DNA of 64,000 nt from positions 1 to 64,000 of the forward strand of contig NZ_QOWE01000022.1 in the NCBI RefSeq assembly GCF_003334855.1. Reading direction: 5' to 3'. Shown here piece after piece: positions 54,611-63,340 of the stretch (positions are counted from its first letter, which is position 1; every line of letters starts with the position of its first letter). This DNA is from Larkinella punicea (GTDB lineage: Bacteria > Bacteroidota > Bacteroidia > Cytophagales > Spirosomataceae). Below the pieces are notes generated by a model. The model made no database searches. It saw nothing but the letters and a program-made list of their open reading frames with translations, and was not told where the DNA came from. A program made the translations under genes and the position numbers.

Positions 54611-55474
54611 ATGGAAACCGCAGAGCAAATCAAAGAAGTCGTGCGCCAGAAATACGGCGCGATTGCCGAACAACCAGACGCCAATGGTTGCTGTGGCCCA
54701 ACCTCATGTTGTGGCCCGGAGATCGACGCGAATGTGCCGATTGTCATGGCTCAGGACTACCAGGAGCTAAAAGGCTATGTGGCCGATGCCGATTTGGGGT
54801 TGGGCTGTGGCCTGCCCACGCAATTCGCCCAGATCAAACCCGGCGATACGGTCGTGGATTTGGGTTCAGGGGCTGGCAATGATTGCTTTGTGGCGCGTGC
54901 CGAAACCGGAGAAACGGGCCAGGTGATTGGCCTGGATATGACCCCACCCATGATCGACCGCGCCCGCAAAAATGCGAAAGCGTTAGGCTTTACCAACGTC
55001 GAATTCGTCTATGGCGACATCGAGGAAATGCCATTGCCGGAAAATCTGGCTGACGTGGTGGTAAGCAATTGCGTCATGAACCTGGTTCCCGATAAGCAAA
55101 AAGCCTTCTCGGAAACGTTCCGCATTTTAAAGCCGGGTGGCCATTTCAGCATTTCCGATATTGTGCTGAAAGGCGAACTGCCCGAAGGCTTGCAGCGCGA
55201 CGCTGAATTGTATGTGGGCTGCGTATCGGGAGCCATCCAGAAAGACGCCTATTTGCAGCTCGTGCAGGATGCCGGATTCACCAGCATTCAAATCCAGAAA
55301 GAGCGGGAAATCACCCTGCCCGACGATGTATTGCAAAACATCCTGTCAGCCGCTGAGATAGCCGAGTACCGCCAGCAAGACCGAGGCATTTACAGCGTAA
55401 CCGTGTTTGCGCAAAAGCCAACCGAAAATAACCAAGCCACTGACGCCTGCTGCGCGCCCGGCTGCTGCAACTAA
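54611..55474 (+). CDS. arsM: Arsenite S-adenosylmethionine methyltransferase
   Basis: 287 residues. The SAM-binding motif VVDLGSGAGNDCFVAR and GLDMTPPMIDRARKNA are visible. Three arsenic-site Cys positions of the family can be placed: LGCGLPTQF, VVSNCVMNLVP and YVGCVSGA. Extra Cys clusters flank the protein, N-terminal NGCCGPTSCCG and C-terminal DACCAPGCCN. It methylates arsenite to methylated arsenicals. The gene lies 1 nt from arsC. Confidence 0.95.
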   Translation: METAEQIKEVVRQKYGAIAEQPDANGCCGPTSCCGPEIDANVPIVMAQDYQELKGYVADADLGLGCGLPTQFAQIKPGDTVVDLGSGAGNDCFVARAETGETGQVIGLDMTPPMIDRARKNAKALGFTNVEFVYGDIEEMPLPENLADVVVSNCVMNLVPDKQKAFSETFRILKPGGHFSISDIVLKGELPEGLQRDAELYVGCVSGAIQKDAYLQLVQDAGFTSIQIQKEREITLPDDVLQNILSAAEIAEYRQQDRGIYSVTVFAQKPTENNQATDACCAPGCCN

Positions 55475-55475
55475 C

Positions 55476-55904
55476 ATGAAAAATATCCTAGTGCTTTGCA
55501 CGGGCAATTCCGCCCGTTCCCAGATGGCCCACGGCTATCTGCAACATTTCGCGGGCGAGCGCGCCCAGGTCTACAGCGCGGGCGTTGCTCCCCACGGGGT
55601 CAATCCCCTGGCAATTCAGGTCATGGGTGAGGATGGCATTGATATTTCCCATCACACTTCCAACCATGCCGACGAATATACCAGCCTACCGCTCGATTAC
55701 GTCATCACGGTTTGCGATAATGCCCGCGAACAATGCCCGTTCTTCCCATCCACGGCCAAGAAGGTGCATCAAAGCTTTACCGATCCATCCCATGCACCCG
55801 GCGATGACAGGTTGGCGCAGTTTCGCGCGGTACGCGACGAAATCAAAGCGTACAGCCAACAATTCATCGAGGAGAATGTAACGAGCCAAGCCGCCCATGC
55901 CTAA
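55476..55904 (+). CDS. arsC: Arsenate reductase, LMW-phosphatase type
   Basis: 142 residues from the ATG at 55476 ([17 protein letters not shown]). The active-site loop C8-x5-R14-S15 is the low-molecular-weight phosphatase signature. The later [16 protein letters not shown] provides the Cys pair used for disulfide cycling in thioredoxin-type ArsC. A longer frame starting inside arsM was rejected. The stop overlaps the acr3 start by 8 nt. Confidence 0.92.
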   Translation: MKNILVLCTGNSARSQMAHGYLQHFAGERAQVYSAGVAPHGVNPLAIQVMGEDGIDISHHTSNHADEYTSLPLDYVITVCDNAREQCPFFPSTAKKVHQSFTDPSHAPGDDRLAQFRAVRDEIKAYSQQFIEENVTSQAAHA

Positions 55905-56955
55905 ACTTTCATTTCTCGACCGCTTTCTCACGCTATGGATTTTCCTGGCCATGCTGATCGGCGTGAGCATCGGGTATTTCTTCCCGCAGTCGCAGACCTT
56001 CATCAATCAGTTTAATTCCGGCTCGACCAATGTACCGCTGGCCATTGGGCTGGTGTTGATGATGTATCCGCCTTTGGCGAAGGTGCGTTACGAGGAATTG
56101 CCGAAGGTATTTGCCAACACCAAGATTCTGGGGCTTTCCCTGCTGCAAAACTGGATTGTCGGCCCGCTGCTGATGTTCTTTCTGGCAGTCATTTTTCTGC
56201 CCGACAAACCCGAATACATGACCGGCCTGATTATGATCGGCATTGCCCGCTGCATTGCGATGGTGATCGTCTGGAACGACCTGGCCAACGGCGATCGGCT
56301 CTATGCGGCCGGATTGGTAGCCTTCAACAGCATCTTTCAAGTGCTGTTCTATTCGGTCTATGCCTGGCTTTTCATTACCGTTTTGCCGCCTTTGTTCGGG
56401 CTAAAAGGGTACACCGTCGATATCACGATCGGCGAAGTAGCGCAGAGCGTGTTTATTTATCTGGGCGTACCGTTCCTGGCCGGGCTGTTGTCGCGGCTGG
56501 TCCTGACGCGCGTTTTCAGCCGTCAATGGTACGAGCAGATGTTTTTGCCCGCCATCAGTCCCATTACCCTGATTGCGTTGCTGTTTACGATCGTCGTCAT
56601 GTTCAGCCTGAAAGGGCAGTTGATCGTTTCCATTCCGCTCGATGTGCTGCGCATTGCGCTACCGCTGACGATTTATTTTGCCATCATGTTTTTTTCGGCC
56701 TTCTACCTGTCCAAACGGGCCGGAGCTGATTATGCCAAATCCACATCACTGGCTTTCACCGCAGCGGGGAACAATTTTGAATTGGGGATTGCCGTCGCCA
56801 TTGCGGTTTTCGGTATCAATTCCGGCGCGGCCTTTGCCGCTGTCATTGGCCCGCTGATCGAGGTGCCGGTGCTGATCCTGATGGTCAATTTTGCCCTGAA
56901 ACAGCAGAAGAAGTTTGCGCCCCACTACAAAAAGACCTTTCAAAACCACCCATGA
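55897..56955 (+). CDS. acr3: Acr3 arsenite efflux permease
   Basis: 352 residues, about ten membrane helices. The family motifs are present: [15 protein letters not shown], then [17 protein letters not shown] with the conserved Cys119, and [17 protein letters not shown] with its Glu. It exports arsenite driven by the proton motive force. Its start overlaps arsC and its stop overlaps the next gene (ATGA), so the ars genes form one translational unit. Confidence 0.94.
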   Translation: MPKLSFLDRFLTLWIFLAMLIGVSIGYFFPQSQTFINQFNSGSTNVPLAIGLVLMMYPPLAKVRYEELPKVFANTKILGLSLLQNWIVGPLLMFFLAVIFLPDKPEYMTGLIMIGIARCIAMVIVWNDLANGDRLYAAGLVAFNSIFQVLFYSVYAWLFITVLPPLFGLKGYTVDITIGEVAQSVFIYLGVPFLAGLLSRLVLTRVFSRQWYEQMFLPAISPITLIALLFTIVVMFSLKGQLIVSIPLDVLRIALPLTIYFAIMFFSAFYLSKRAGADYAKSTSLAFTAAGNNFELGIAVAIAVFGINSGAAFAAVIGPLIEVPVLILMVNFALKQQKKFAPHYKKTFQNHP

Positions 56956-57755
56956 AAATTGCCCTGTTTTCCGACATTCACGCCAATCTGCCCGCCCTCG
57001 ATGCGGTACTGGCCGACATTGACCGCCAAAAACCGGATGCAGTGTACTGCCTGGGCGACTTGGTGGGCTATAACATCTGGCCCAACGAAGTGATCGCCGA
57101 GATCCGCCGACGCAATATCCCCACCATCGCCGGAAACTATGATTTCGGTATTGGTCGATCATCGGATGATTGCGGCTGTGCCTACAAAACCGACGAGGAG
57201 AAAGCCAATGGCAAGGTTTCTATTGCCTACACCAATGCAACGGTGGGCGATGCAGAGCGAGCCTATTTGCGCACCCTGCCCGCCCATATCCAGGTGGATT
57301 TTCATTTGTCCAATGATCCGGAGCATTTATGGACGAACACCGAAACGGTGAGCCTTTTGCTGGTGCATGGTAGCCCCCGGCGCGTCAATGAATACCTGTT
57401 TGAAGACCGGGGAGATCGTAGCCTGGCGCGCGTTCTGGAAGGCGCGTCGGCCGATATTCTATGCTTCGGTCACACACACAAACCCTACCACAAGGTGGTG
57501 AATGCCTTGGGCGAAGGAGAAACACCTTATTGGCGACATGCCATCAATATCGGTTCCGTCGGCAAACCCAAAGACGGCGATCCGCGTGCCTGCTATGTGC
57601 TGCTGACCCTTTCCGAGACCGCCCGGCCGGGTTCGGCCGAAGGCGTGAGCGTCGAGTTTGTGCGAGTGCCTTACGATGTGGAACGCGCGGCCGTAGCCGT
57701 CGAGCAAAGCGAACTACCGGACGCCTATGCTCAGGCATTGCGTTTAGCCAAATAA
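56952..57755 (+). CDS. Calcineurin-like metallophosphoesterase in the ars operon
   Basis: 267 residues. The dinuclear metal-site motifs appear in order: [14 protein letters not shown] (Asp8, His10), [32 protein letters not shown], and [10 protein letters not shown]. Such phosphoesterases are often linked with arsenic operons, but the substrate is not established. Its start overlaps acr3 by 4 nt. Confidence 0.88.
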   Translation: MKIALFSDIHANLPALDAVLADIDRQKPDAVYCLGDLVGYNIWPNEVIAEIRRRNIPTIAGNYDFGIGRSSDDCGCAYKTDEEKANGKVSIAYTNATVGDAERAYLRTLPAHIQVDFHLSNDPEHLWTNTETVSLLLVHGSPRRVNEYLFEDRGDRSLARVLEGASADILCFGHTHKPYHKVVNALGEGETPYWRHAINIGSVGKPKDGDPRACYVLLTLSETARPGSAEGVSVEFVRVPYDVERAAVAVEQSELPDAYAQALRLAK

Positions 57756-57767
57756 ACAACCGACGCG

Positions 57768-58121
57768 ATGAGATCCGTTGCGCTGATTCTCTTCTTCGTC
57801 TTGCTGATTGCGAGCAAGAGTGCGGCAATCGGTGGAGCACCCTGTTTGAAAATCCGGCCCGCCCTACATCAGCAACTTTCTCTGTTGCTGACTTCCCCAA
57901 GGTTATCGGAAAAAAGCATTTCGGGAATCGTCGTCTTACAATTTCAGGTAAGCGAGGATTCCCGTATCTGTCGCGTCCAGGTGTTTAGTGGGAATGCGGT
58001 CATCGATGCGCATTTCATCCGTCGATTGACCGGCCGAAAGCTGCGGCTCTCGAATCCCGGTTTGGGCGAGGTCCACACCATCAGAGTGCATTTTCAACCG
58101 GTCGAACGTCCCCTTTTATAG
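57768..58121 (+). CDS. Small exported protein, weak TonB C-terminal resemblance
   Basis: 117 residues with a signal peptide (MRSVALILFFVLLIASKSAA). The mature part contains ISGIVVLQFQVSEDSRICRVQVFSGNAVID, which resembles the beta-strand pattern of the TonB C-terminal fold. No Pro-rich linker is present. It lies 12 nt after the phosphoesterase gene in the same direction; its 3' end overlaps the converging vapC by 6 nt. Confidence 0.6.
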   Translation: MRSVALILFFVLLIASKSAAIGGAPCLKIRPALHQQLSLLLTSPRLSEKSISGIVVLQFQVSEDSRICRVQVFSGNAVIDAHFIRRLTGRKLRLSNPGLGEVHTIRVHFQPVERPLL

Positions 58122-58520
58122 GATGGTGACTTTAAGGCGCGTATGCTTCTGGATGCGTTTGAAATCGGCTTTATTGAAGGTGACCAGCTCAGTACAATGG
58201 GTTTCGGCGATGGCTGTGTGCAGACAATCGCTAATGTTTTGAAAACCGATCAGTTTGGCTAAAGCCAGGCCGCGTTTCATTTCATCGTGTGTTGATGAAA
58301 CGGGTTCATAGGCCATCAGGGCATCAACCATCGCTTCAATGTCCGACGTTGGTTGGCCGAGCTTACGCAGGGTAAAGGCTGTTTCCAGAATGCAAAGCTG
58401 CGAAATGAAAAAACGCTCTTGATCAACAACCGATTGATAGAATTCTTTCGTGAATTGATGCTTGGCGGGATCTTGAGGGATCAGAAGATTGATCAGAACG
58501 TCCGTATCGAAATAGATCAT
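58116..58520 (-). CDS. vapC: PIN-domain ribonuclease toxin (VapC-like)
   Basis: 134 residues. The acidic active-site residues of PIN nucleases can be placed: D5 in MIYFDTDVLI, E46 in LCILETAF, D98 in QNISDCLHT and D119 in TFNKADF. It is 13 nt downstream of a small partner gene on the same strand, which is the usual toxin-antitoxin layout with the antitoxin first. Confidence 0.9.
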   Translation of the reverse strand: MIYFDTDVLINLLIPQDPAKHQFTKEFYQSVVDQERFFISQLCILETAFTLRKLGQPTSDIEAMVDALMAYEPVSSTHDEMKRGLALAKLIGFQNISDCLHTAIAETHCTELVTFNKADFKRIQKHTRLKVTIL

Positions 58521-58533
58521 GGGCGGGAGCTAC

Positions 58534-58782
58534 TCATTCGCCGAACATCTCATTGGCTAAAGCGGACAAATCCAAGTTGGGATCGACCTTTACATGCGCG
58601 AACCGGTCACGTAGTGCCAACACGTTCTTTGCCAATTCTTTTTGGCTGACCGGTGCATCTGCTTCCATGTCCTCGATGGTCACACGCACCTTACGGCCAG
58701 CGCGCTTCGTGATTTCTGAAGCGATCCGTTGGGCGTCGGCCTGGCCTGCGTGGATTTCAAAGGTCTGTTGCATGGTTTCCAT
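58534..58782 (-). CDS. vapB: VapB-like antitoxin
   Basis: 82 residues from the ATG at 58780-58782 (a second ATG lies 9 nt further). Short, charged and helical, with a central RVTIEDMEAD and a leucine-spaced C-terminal half (KELAKNVLALRDRFAHVK). It has no exact family match by eye, but size, polarity and the 13-nt spacing to the PIN gene fit the antitoxin role. Confidence 0.65.
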   Translation of the reverse strand: METMQQTFEIHAGQADAQRIASEITKRAGRKVRVTIEDMEADAPVSQKELAKNVLALRDRFAHVKVDPNLDLSALANEMFGE

Positions 58783-58937
58783 CCTTTCTACAAAGATACC
58801 ACATTCCCCGCAATAACGTCAAAACATACCCATCAGATCCATTTGGGACTAACTTAGCGCTTTCAATTGTGCTGAATTGGAGCGTCTGTTTAACCCAAAG
58901 AGGGGTTTGCTCGCTCAGATTTTGTACCTTAGTGACT

Positions 58938-59525
58938 ATGAAAACTGCATCGTTATTTGTCGGCATTTTTGCGGCTGTTGCATCATCGCTTTGTTGTATT
59001 GCCCCCGCGTTGGCCCTGTTGGCTGGGACCAGTAGCCTAGCAGGCTCATTTGCCTGGCTGGAACCATTACGACCCTATCTGCTGGTGTTCACTATCAGCC
59101 TGCTGGGATTTGCCTGGTATCAGCAATTGAAATCCCAACCCGTGGATTCCTGCGGCTGTGAATCACAAAAAAAGACCTTTATGCAGACGAAAATATTTCT
59201 AAGCGGTACGACCCTGGCCGCTCTGTTGCTGTTAACCTTTCCCAGCTATTCCGGGTTAATCTTTCAAGACAACACACCCAAACTACAATCAATCACATCG
59301 GCTCCCCAAACGGCCTTTGTAAGCATCAAAGGCATGACATGCGAAGGCTGCGAGCATCACGTCAAACAGGAGGTCAACAAGTTAAAAGGCATTGTCTCCG
59401 TGGATGTGTCGTATCAAAAAGGGAACGCTACCGTGAAATACGACGGGAGCAATACATCATTGTCGGAAATTAAAAAGGCTGTCGATGCGACCGGCTACAA
59501 AGCCACGAGTACTAGAATTCTTTGA
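58938..59525 (+). CDS. merTP: MerTP fusion, mercuric ion transporter plus binding domain
   Basis: 195 residues from the ATG at 58938. The N-terminal two-thirds form a MerT-like membrane part: CC in SSLCCIAPALALLAG at the first helix, DSCGC later, and a third helix. The last 70 residues are a MerP-type HMA domain with GMTCEGCEHHV. It brings Hg(II) into the cytoplasm for the reductase. No merA is present in this window. The next gene starts 2 nt downstream. Confidence 0.9.
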   Translation: MKTASLFVGIFAAVASSLCCIAPALALLAGTSSLAGSFAWLEPLRPYLLVFTISLLGFAWYQQLKSQPVDSCGCESQKKTFMQTKIFLSGTTLAALLLLTFPSYSGLIFQDNTPKLQSITSAPQTAFVSIKGMTCEGCEHHVKQEVNKLKGIVSVDVSYQKGNATVKYDGSNTSLSEIKKAVDATGYKATSTRIL

Positions 59526-59527
59526 TT

Positions 59528-59737
59528 ATGTTCGTTATCACCGAAGCCGTTATCACTTGCCCAAATTGTGAACATCAGCAGCAGGAAACGATGCCCCTGG
59601 ATGCCTGCATGTACTTCTATCAGTGTCCGGGCTGTACCGTCTTATTAAAGCCACTGGCGGGAGATTGCTGCGTGTTCTGCTCGTATAGTCCGGTGAAGTG
59701 CCCTCCCCTACAGATCGGGAAAAGTTGCTGTGCTTAA
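59528..59737 (+). CDS. GDCCVxC-domain small protein
   Basis: 69 residues from the ATG at 59528. The N-terminal C-x-x-C zinc-ribbon-like motif (ITCPNCEHQQ) is followed by C-x-G-C and the signature GDCCVFCSYSPVKCPP. This small Cys-rich protein family is found beside mercury transport genes. A thiol buffer or mercury relay role is inferred from composition. Confidence 0.8.
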   Translation: MFVITEAVITCPNCEHQQQETMPLDACMYFYQCPGCTVLLKPLAGDCCVFCSYSPVKCPPLQIGKSCCA

Positions 59738-59743
59738 ATAATC

Positions 59744-60475
59744 ATGGTCTATATCGATACCGAGGAACCACTAGCCATTGCGGTAGTCAAAGCCATTCAA
59801 ACGGGCAATCTTCAGGAACTCAGCCGTTTGTTAGTTGAACATCCAGGACTATCCCAAGCCTGGCTTGGCGATGATGATTCTTGCGGTATGTCTCGTACAC
59901 TCCTTCATGTCGCAACGGATTGGCCCGGTCACTTCCCCAATGTGGCGAGAACGATAGCCATGCTGATTGAAGCTGGGGCGGATGTAAATGCTCAGTTTAT
60001 TGGCCCTCATATTGAGACGCCGTTGCATTGGGCAGCCAGTAGTGATGACATTGAGGCCATTGATGCATTGATTGATGCTGGTGCCAATATTGAAGCACCA
60101 GGGGCAGTTATCGGCGGGGGAACTCCGCTGGCGGATGCCAGAGCTTTCGCACAATGGAAAGCCGCGCATCGTCTGGTTGAACGTGGAGCACAAACGACAC
60201 TTGCTGATGCTGCGACACTAGGCCTAATGGATCGCGTTGAAAGCTATTTCAATGGAGATTCAAAACCAGAAGCAGAAGCCGTAAATCATGCTTTTTGGGG
60301 GGCGTGCCACGGCGGCCAAAAAAGCACCGCTGCATATCTTCTTGGCCAAGGGGCTAACTTAAACTGGATACCGGAATGGGAAAATCTGACCCCTTTAGAT
60401 GCCGCTCAGCGTCAGGGAGCCAATAGTTTGGTTGATTGGCTGCATACGAAGGGCGCAAGACCAGCACAGAACTAA
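59744..60475 (+). CDS. Ankyrin-repeat protein in the mercury locus
   Basis: 243 residues. Repeats of the L-H-x-A-A-x-x-G type are seen: RTLLHVATDWPGH, AMLIEAGADVNAQFIGPHIETPLHWAASSDDIEAIDALIDAGANIEAP, and further on YLLGQGANLNWIPEWENLTPLDAAQRQG. No signal peptide or enzyme motif. The ankyrin fold mediates protein binding; partner unknown. It lies 6 nt behind the GDCCVxC gene and may be a passenger. Confidence 0.85.
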   Translation: MVYIDTEEPLAIAVVKAIQTGNLQELSRLLVEHPGLSQAWLGDDDSCGMSRTLLHVATDWPGHFPNVARTIAMLIEAGADVNAQFIGPHIETPLHWAASSDDIEAIDALIDAGANIEAPGAVIGGGTPLADARAFAQWKAAHRLVERGAQTTLADAATLGLMDRVESYFNGDSKPEAEAVNHAFWGACHGGQKSTAAYLLGQGANLNWIPEWENLTPLDAAQRQGANSLVDWLHTKGARPAQN

Positions 60476-60543
60476 GTCAGGTTAAAAGCTCTTTCAGTCT
60501 TCCTCAATACCCAACGCGCATTGACCCGTTTTTAACCTGACTT
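60474..60543. terminator. 14-bp inverted repeat across the gene ends at 60.5 kb
   Basis: AAGTCAGGTTAAAA at 60474-60487 is exactly inverted at 60530-60543, with 42 nt between. It covers the last codon of the ankyrin gene and the 3' end of merR, which converge here. A long-loop terminator is possible; so is the scar of an insertion. Confidence 0.5.
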
Positions 60544-60956
60544 TGTTCAGCGAAGGTATCGGACGTTAATATGGGACAATTTTCATCCGGATTGGCTGGA
60601 GCGCAGTCTTGCAAACATTTTTCCACACTATTTGTCATGAGCGTTTTAATTTCCTGAAGCTGAGCAATTTTCTGATCGATCAAAGCGACTTTATCCGCAA
60701 TCTTCTCTGACACGTTTCCGCAGGAAGCCTGGTTCATCTCGATCATATCCAGAAATTCGGCCGTTTCATTCAGGGTGAAACCAAATGCTTTGATCCGCTT
60801 GATTTGTTGCAGTCGCTCGACGGTGATGGCTGTATATTCTTTGTAATTATTGAACCGTCTTTCTTTCCGGCCCACCGGAATGAGTCCCTGTTTTTCGTAG
60901 AACCGGATCGTATCGCGGGATAGGCCGGTTTGCTTGGATAATTCGCCGATCAACAT
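60504..60956 (-). CDS. merR: MerR-family mercury-responsive regulator
   Basis: 150 residues. The winged-helix DNA-binding part MLIGELSKQTGLSRDTIRFYEKQGLI is followed by a dimerisation helix. Mercury-site Cys are at 79, 114 and (118/127); the 35-residue spacing 79-114 matches the canonical Tn501 MerR triad. A basic tail (SQVKNGSMRVGY) extends past the usual end. It is divergent from the MerF-like gene; the shared palindromic operator lies between. Confidence 0.92.
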   Translation of the reverse strand: MLIGELSKQTGLSRDTIRFYEKQGLIPVGRKERRFNNYKEYTAITVERLQQIKRIKAFGFTLNETAEFLDMIEMNQASCGNVSEKIADKVALIDQKIAQLQEIKTLMTNSVEKCLQDCAPANPDENCPILTSDTFAEQSQVKNGSMRVGY

Positions 60957-60984
60957 GATGAAATTTTTTTGGTTCTGGCTACTA

Positions 60985-61006
60985 ACCGTGGCCTATACTC
61001 CACGGT
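60985..61006. promoter_or_regulatory. MerR-type operator 1
   Basis: A 22-nt interrupted palindrome, ACCGTGG, then 8 nt, then CCACGGT. It lies between merR (-) and the MerF-like gene (+). A TAGCTTTG -7 box begins at 61008, directly beside it. The second copy, with two differences, is at 63778-63799. Confidence 0.85.
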
Positions 61007-61007
61007 T

Positions 61008-61015
61008 TAGCTTTG
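61008..61015 (+). promoter_or_regulatory. -7 box TAGCTTTG for the MerF-like gene
   Basis: TAGCTTTG at 61008-61015 is a perfect TANNTTTG. It lies 22 nt before the ATG at 61038 and next to MerR operator 1, as expected for MerR-activated promoters, which place the operator within the spacer. A -33 element could not be assigned with confidence. Confidence 0.65.
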
Positions 61016-61037
61016 CTAAAATTTAAAATAAGAACCC

Positions 61038-61310
61038 ATGAAAAATAGAAAAAGTGTCTGGTTAGGCGGGTTGAGTATCTTTGCCTGCGGTGTCTGCTGC
61101 TCGTTGCCGATTCTCGGCCCACTGATTGGTGTTGCCGTGCTGGCGTCACTGGCCACTTGGTTGGAAAGCCTTGCCATCCTATTGCTGGGCGTGGGCGTCG
61201 TGTTTTTTTTGCTGGTGCGGCTGAGAAAAAAGACGACTGGAGCGGTCTGTTCCACCGCTTGCAATTGCAACCCTAAACAAATCCGAGTCGATCAAACGAC
61301 TGTTGGCTAA
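61038..61310 (+). CDS. MerF-like small mercury transport protein
   Basis: 90 residues, two membrane helices with a Cys-containing loop ([17 protein letters not shown]), followed by a Cys-rich tail (STACNC). Vicinal Cys in a two-helix protein match the MerF type. It follows the MerR-controlled promoter directly. Some divergence from classical MerF means the name is tentative. Confidence 0.7.
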   Translation: MKNRKSVWLGGLSIFACGVCCSLPILGPLIGVAVLASLATWLESLAILLLGVGVVFFLLVRLRKKTTGAVCSTACNCNPKQIRVDQTTVG

Positions 61311-61311
61311 A

Positions 61312-61650
61312 ATGTCCCTTATGATCGTTTTAAAATCCTTATCAGTTTTCGTTTTGGCGGGTCTCTGTGAGATCGGCGGGGGCTATCTGGTGTGGCTTTG
61401 GCTGAAAGAAGACAAGCCACTTTGGTATGGGATTTTGGGCGGTATCATCCTGGCACTTTATGGAGTCGTCGCTACCTGGCAACCAGCGGGATTCGGCCGG
61501 GTGTATGCCACCTATGGCGGAATCTTCATTGTCATGGCCCTAATCTGGGCGTGGAAGGTGGATGGTTTCAAGCCGGATAAATACGACCTGATCGGCGCGC
61601 TGATTGCCCTGGTCGGGGTCTGTATTATCTACTATGCCCCCAGAAAATAG
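61312..61650 (+). CDS. YnfA/UPF0060 family membrane protein
   Basis: 112 residues from the ATG at 61312 (an upstream TTG was rejected). Four membrane helices and the family motifs: [35 protein letters not shown] and [18 protein letters not shown]. The family function is not settled; members have been linked to efflux. It follows the MerF-like gene after 1 nt. Confidence 0.9.
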   Translation: MSLMIVLKSLSVFVLAGLCEIGGGYLVWLWLKEDKPLWYGILGGIILALYGVVATWQPAGFGRVYATYGGIFIVMALIWAWKVDGFKPDKYDLIGALIALVGVCIIYYAPRK

Positions 61651-61661
61651 CAGAACCACAA

Positions 61662-61697
61662 AAAGCGGAATGTCCCGTCATTAGGACATTCCGCTTT
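61662..61697. terminator. 14-bp hairpin, bidirectional terminator
   Basis: AAAGCGGAATGTCC at 61662-61675 pairs with GGACATTCCGCTTT at 61684-61697, with an 8-nt loop. It lies between the converging YnfA-family gene and thioredoxin-fold gene, with T/A runs on both sides. Confidence 0.85.
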
Positions 61698-61713
61698 CCA
61701 GAGCGTCAATGAT

Positions 61714-62331
61714 TTAAGCCTGCTTCCATCGAATACCGCAGCCGATGGCTTTAACGGTCGGTGTTTCTACTGGTTTACCCGCCAGGAGAGCATCCACAGC
61801 CTTCTGGACGTATTTTTCGCCCGCTTCGGATGGATTGTCCCGATTGTTATCGATCGCTCCAATGTAGCTGACGATAAAATCAGAGCCGGTACGCTTCACC
61901 ACGTAAACCGTGGGTGTGCTGCGAGCGCCATAGGTTTTGGCAACTTCCTGCGTCTCATCGAGCAAATAGGGAAAAGCGTAGCCCTTGCTGGCACTCCGCT
62001 TTTTCATTTCGTCAAAGCTATCACCTGGTGAGAGCGTCCCGTCATTGGCATTGATCGCAATGACCGGGTAGCCCTTCGCGGCATACTGGTGGTTCAGCGC
62101 CATCATGCGATTTTCATAGGCTTGAGCGACCGGACACGTATTGCAGGTAAAAACGACAATGTACCCTTTCGTTGCCGAAGCATCACCCAGGGCCACCATT
62201 TTGCCGTCTACATTCTTGAGCTTAAAAAGCATGGCTTTATCGCCCACCTGGTAACCTTGTGGTGGTGTTACAAAACCCGACAGGGTCAATAATATCAGGC
62301 CGATGACACTTAAAAAAAATGGCTTTCTCAT
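61714..62331 (-). CDS. Exported thioredoxin-fold (redoxin-like) protein
   Basis: 205 residues with a signal peptide (MRKPFFLSVIGLILLTLSGF). The active-site CxxC is in VFTCNTCPVAQAY, and the AhpC/TlpA-type extension FPYLLDETQEVAKTYG, then TPTVYVVKR, follows. It probably reduces or exchanges disulfides in the envelope. The last gene of a minus-strand set beginning at the MerR operator 2 side. Confidence 0.85.
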   Translation of the reverse strand: MRKPFFLSVIGLILLTLSGFVTPPQGYQVGDKAMLFKLKNVDGKMVALGDASATKGYIVVFTCNTCPVAQAYENRMMALNHQYAAKGYPVIAINANDGTLSPGDSFDEMKKRSASKGYAFPYLLDETQEVAKTYGARSTPTVYVVKRTGSDFIVSYIGAIDNNRDNPSEAGEKYVQKAVDALLAGKPVETPTVKAIGCGIRWKQA

Positions 62332-62354
62332 AATGAATTTGATCGTTTGATAAT

Positions 62355-62846
62355 TTATTGAATGAACGGCCGCAATTCGGTTTCCAGCTCGGCCAGGGTA
62401 AGCCCTTTTTCAAAGGTTTTTCGCTGTTTCCGGCTGGGATCGATAATCAGCGTAAAGGGTAATGCACCCGACCAATCGGGCGAAACTTTGCCGATCCAGC
62501 TATTGTAGTCAGGCTCATCGAGCAAAAGCATTTCCGGCGATTTTATGCCGGTTCTGGCAATGAATGGTTGCACCTTTTTGACGAGCTGCCCGATCCCATC
62601 CAGGTTGACCAGAATCACTTTTACTTTGTCGGTGGCATGAGCCGCCGATAGCTGTTCAAAATACGGCAGTTCCGCCACGCAGGGAGCGCACCAGGTAGCC
62701 CAGAAATTAACCACGAGAACCGTATCGGTCGGTCGGGTCAATAACCGCTCCAAAGCGGGATATTTTATGACCGGCATGCGCTGGGCAATACTGGCCTGCC
62801 CTATCACCAATAAGGATAGGAGCAGCCACGTATGAATTGATTTCAT
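62355..62846 (-). CDS. TlpA-type exported thioredoxin-like protein
   Basis: 163 residues. A signal peptide (WLLLSLLVIGQASIA) precedes the thioredoxin core with NFWATWCAPCVAEL. A cis-Pro-type region (WSGALPFTLIIDP) is visible. It lies 23 nt upstream of the redoxin gene on the same strand. Two thiol proteins next to mercury genes suggest protection or repair of thiols under metal stress; this is inference. Confidence 0.9.
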   Translation of the reverse strand: MKSIHTWLLLSLLVIGQASIAQRMPVIKYPALERLLTRPTDTVLVVNFWATWCAPCVAELPYFEQLSAAHATDKVKVILVNLDGIGQLVKKVQPFIARTGIKSPEMLLLDEPDYNSWIGKVSPDWSGALPFTLIIDPSRKQRKTFEKGLTLAELETELRPFIQ

Positions 62847-62910
62847 AGGTCAGTGTTGGGAAAATATGCAAAGACATACCAGGCACCTAATCAAAGGTGG
62901 TTAAGCTGGT

Positions 62911-63249
62911 TTACGATATGACTAATGCCGTTTTTGGCGGGTGCCAGAAGTCAAAATGAGGGGCTGTGTAGGCAATTGCTGACTGCAAGATGGGTAAAGT
63001 ACGTGCCACAGCCTGGGGAAAGAGCAGAAACACAAACCCTGCCGGTACAACCGACGCAGCACATTGAGAGCAGCCGTAAAACGGATTAACCGCCTGCGCG
63101 GTTTCCGCTGCCTTTTTGGGAGAAGATGACTTTTTAGGGCAGCAATGCGAGCAGCTTTTTTTAACGGATACCCAGCCCGTTGCTCCTGCCGCCGGTAAGA
63201 GCGATAAAAGCAAAACGTAACAGGCCAGTATGAAGGCGATCCGTTTCAA
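62911..63249 (-). CDS. DUF6660-like small exported protein, third copy
   Basis: About 112 residues from a TTG at 63247-63249 (LKRIAFILACYVLLLSLLPAAG, signal peptide); a longer frame from 63366 is less likely. The mature part carries a Cys-rich patch (KKSCSHCCPKK), a second (FYGCSQCAASV) and the C-terminal Trp-His-Pro-Pro. This matches the shape of the homologues at 211-540 and 53818-54126. It heads the thioredoxin pair on this strand. Confidence 0.55.
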   Translation of the reverse strand: MKRIAFILACYVLLLSLLPAAGATGWVSVKKSCSHCCPKKSSSPKKAAETAQAVNPFYGCSQCAASVVPAGFVFLLFPQAVARTLPILQSAIAYTAPHFDFWHPPKTALVIS

Positions 63250-63340
63250 AATTGCGGCATGGATAGAAGGATAAAGGTAGAAAAAATACCCGAAATCGAA
63301 AGGATACCCCAAGCGGTAACCGTCCGGGGAAATACGGAAT

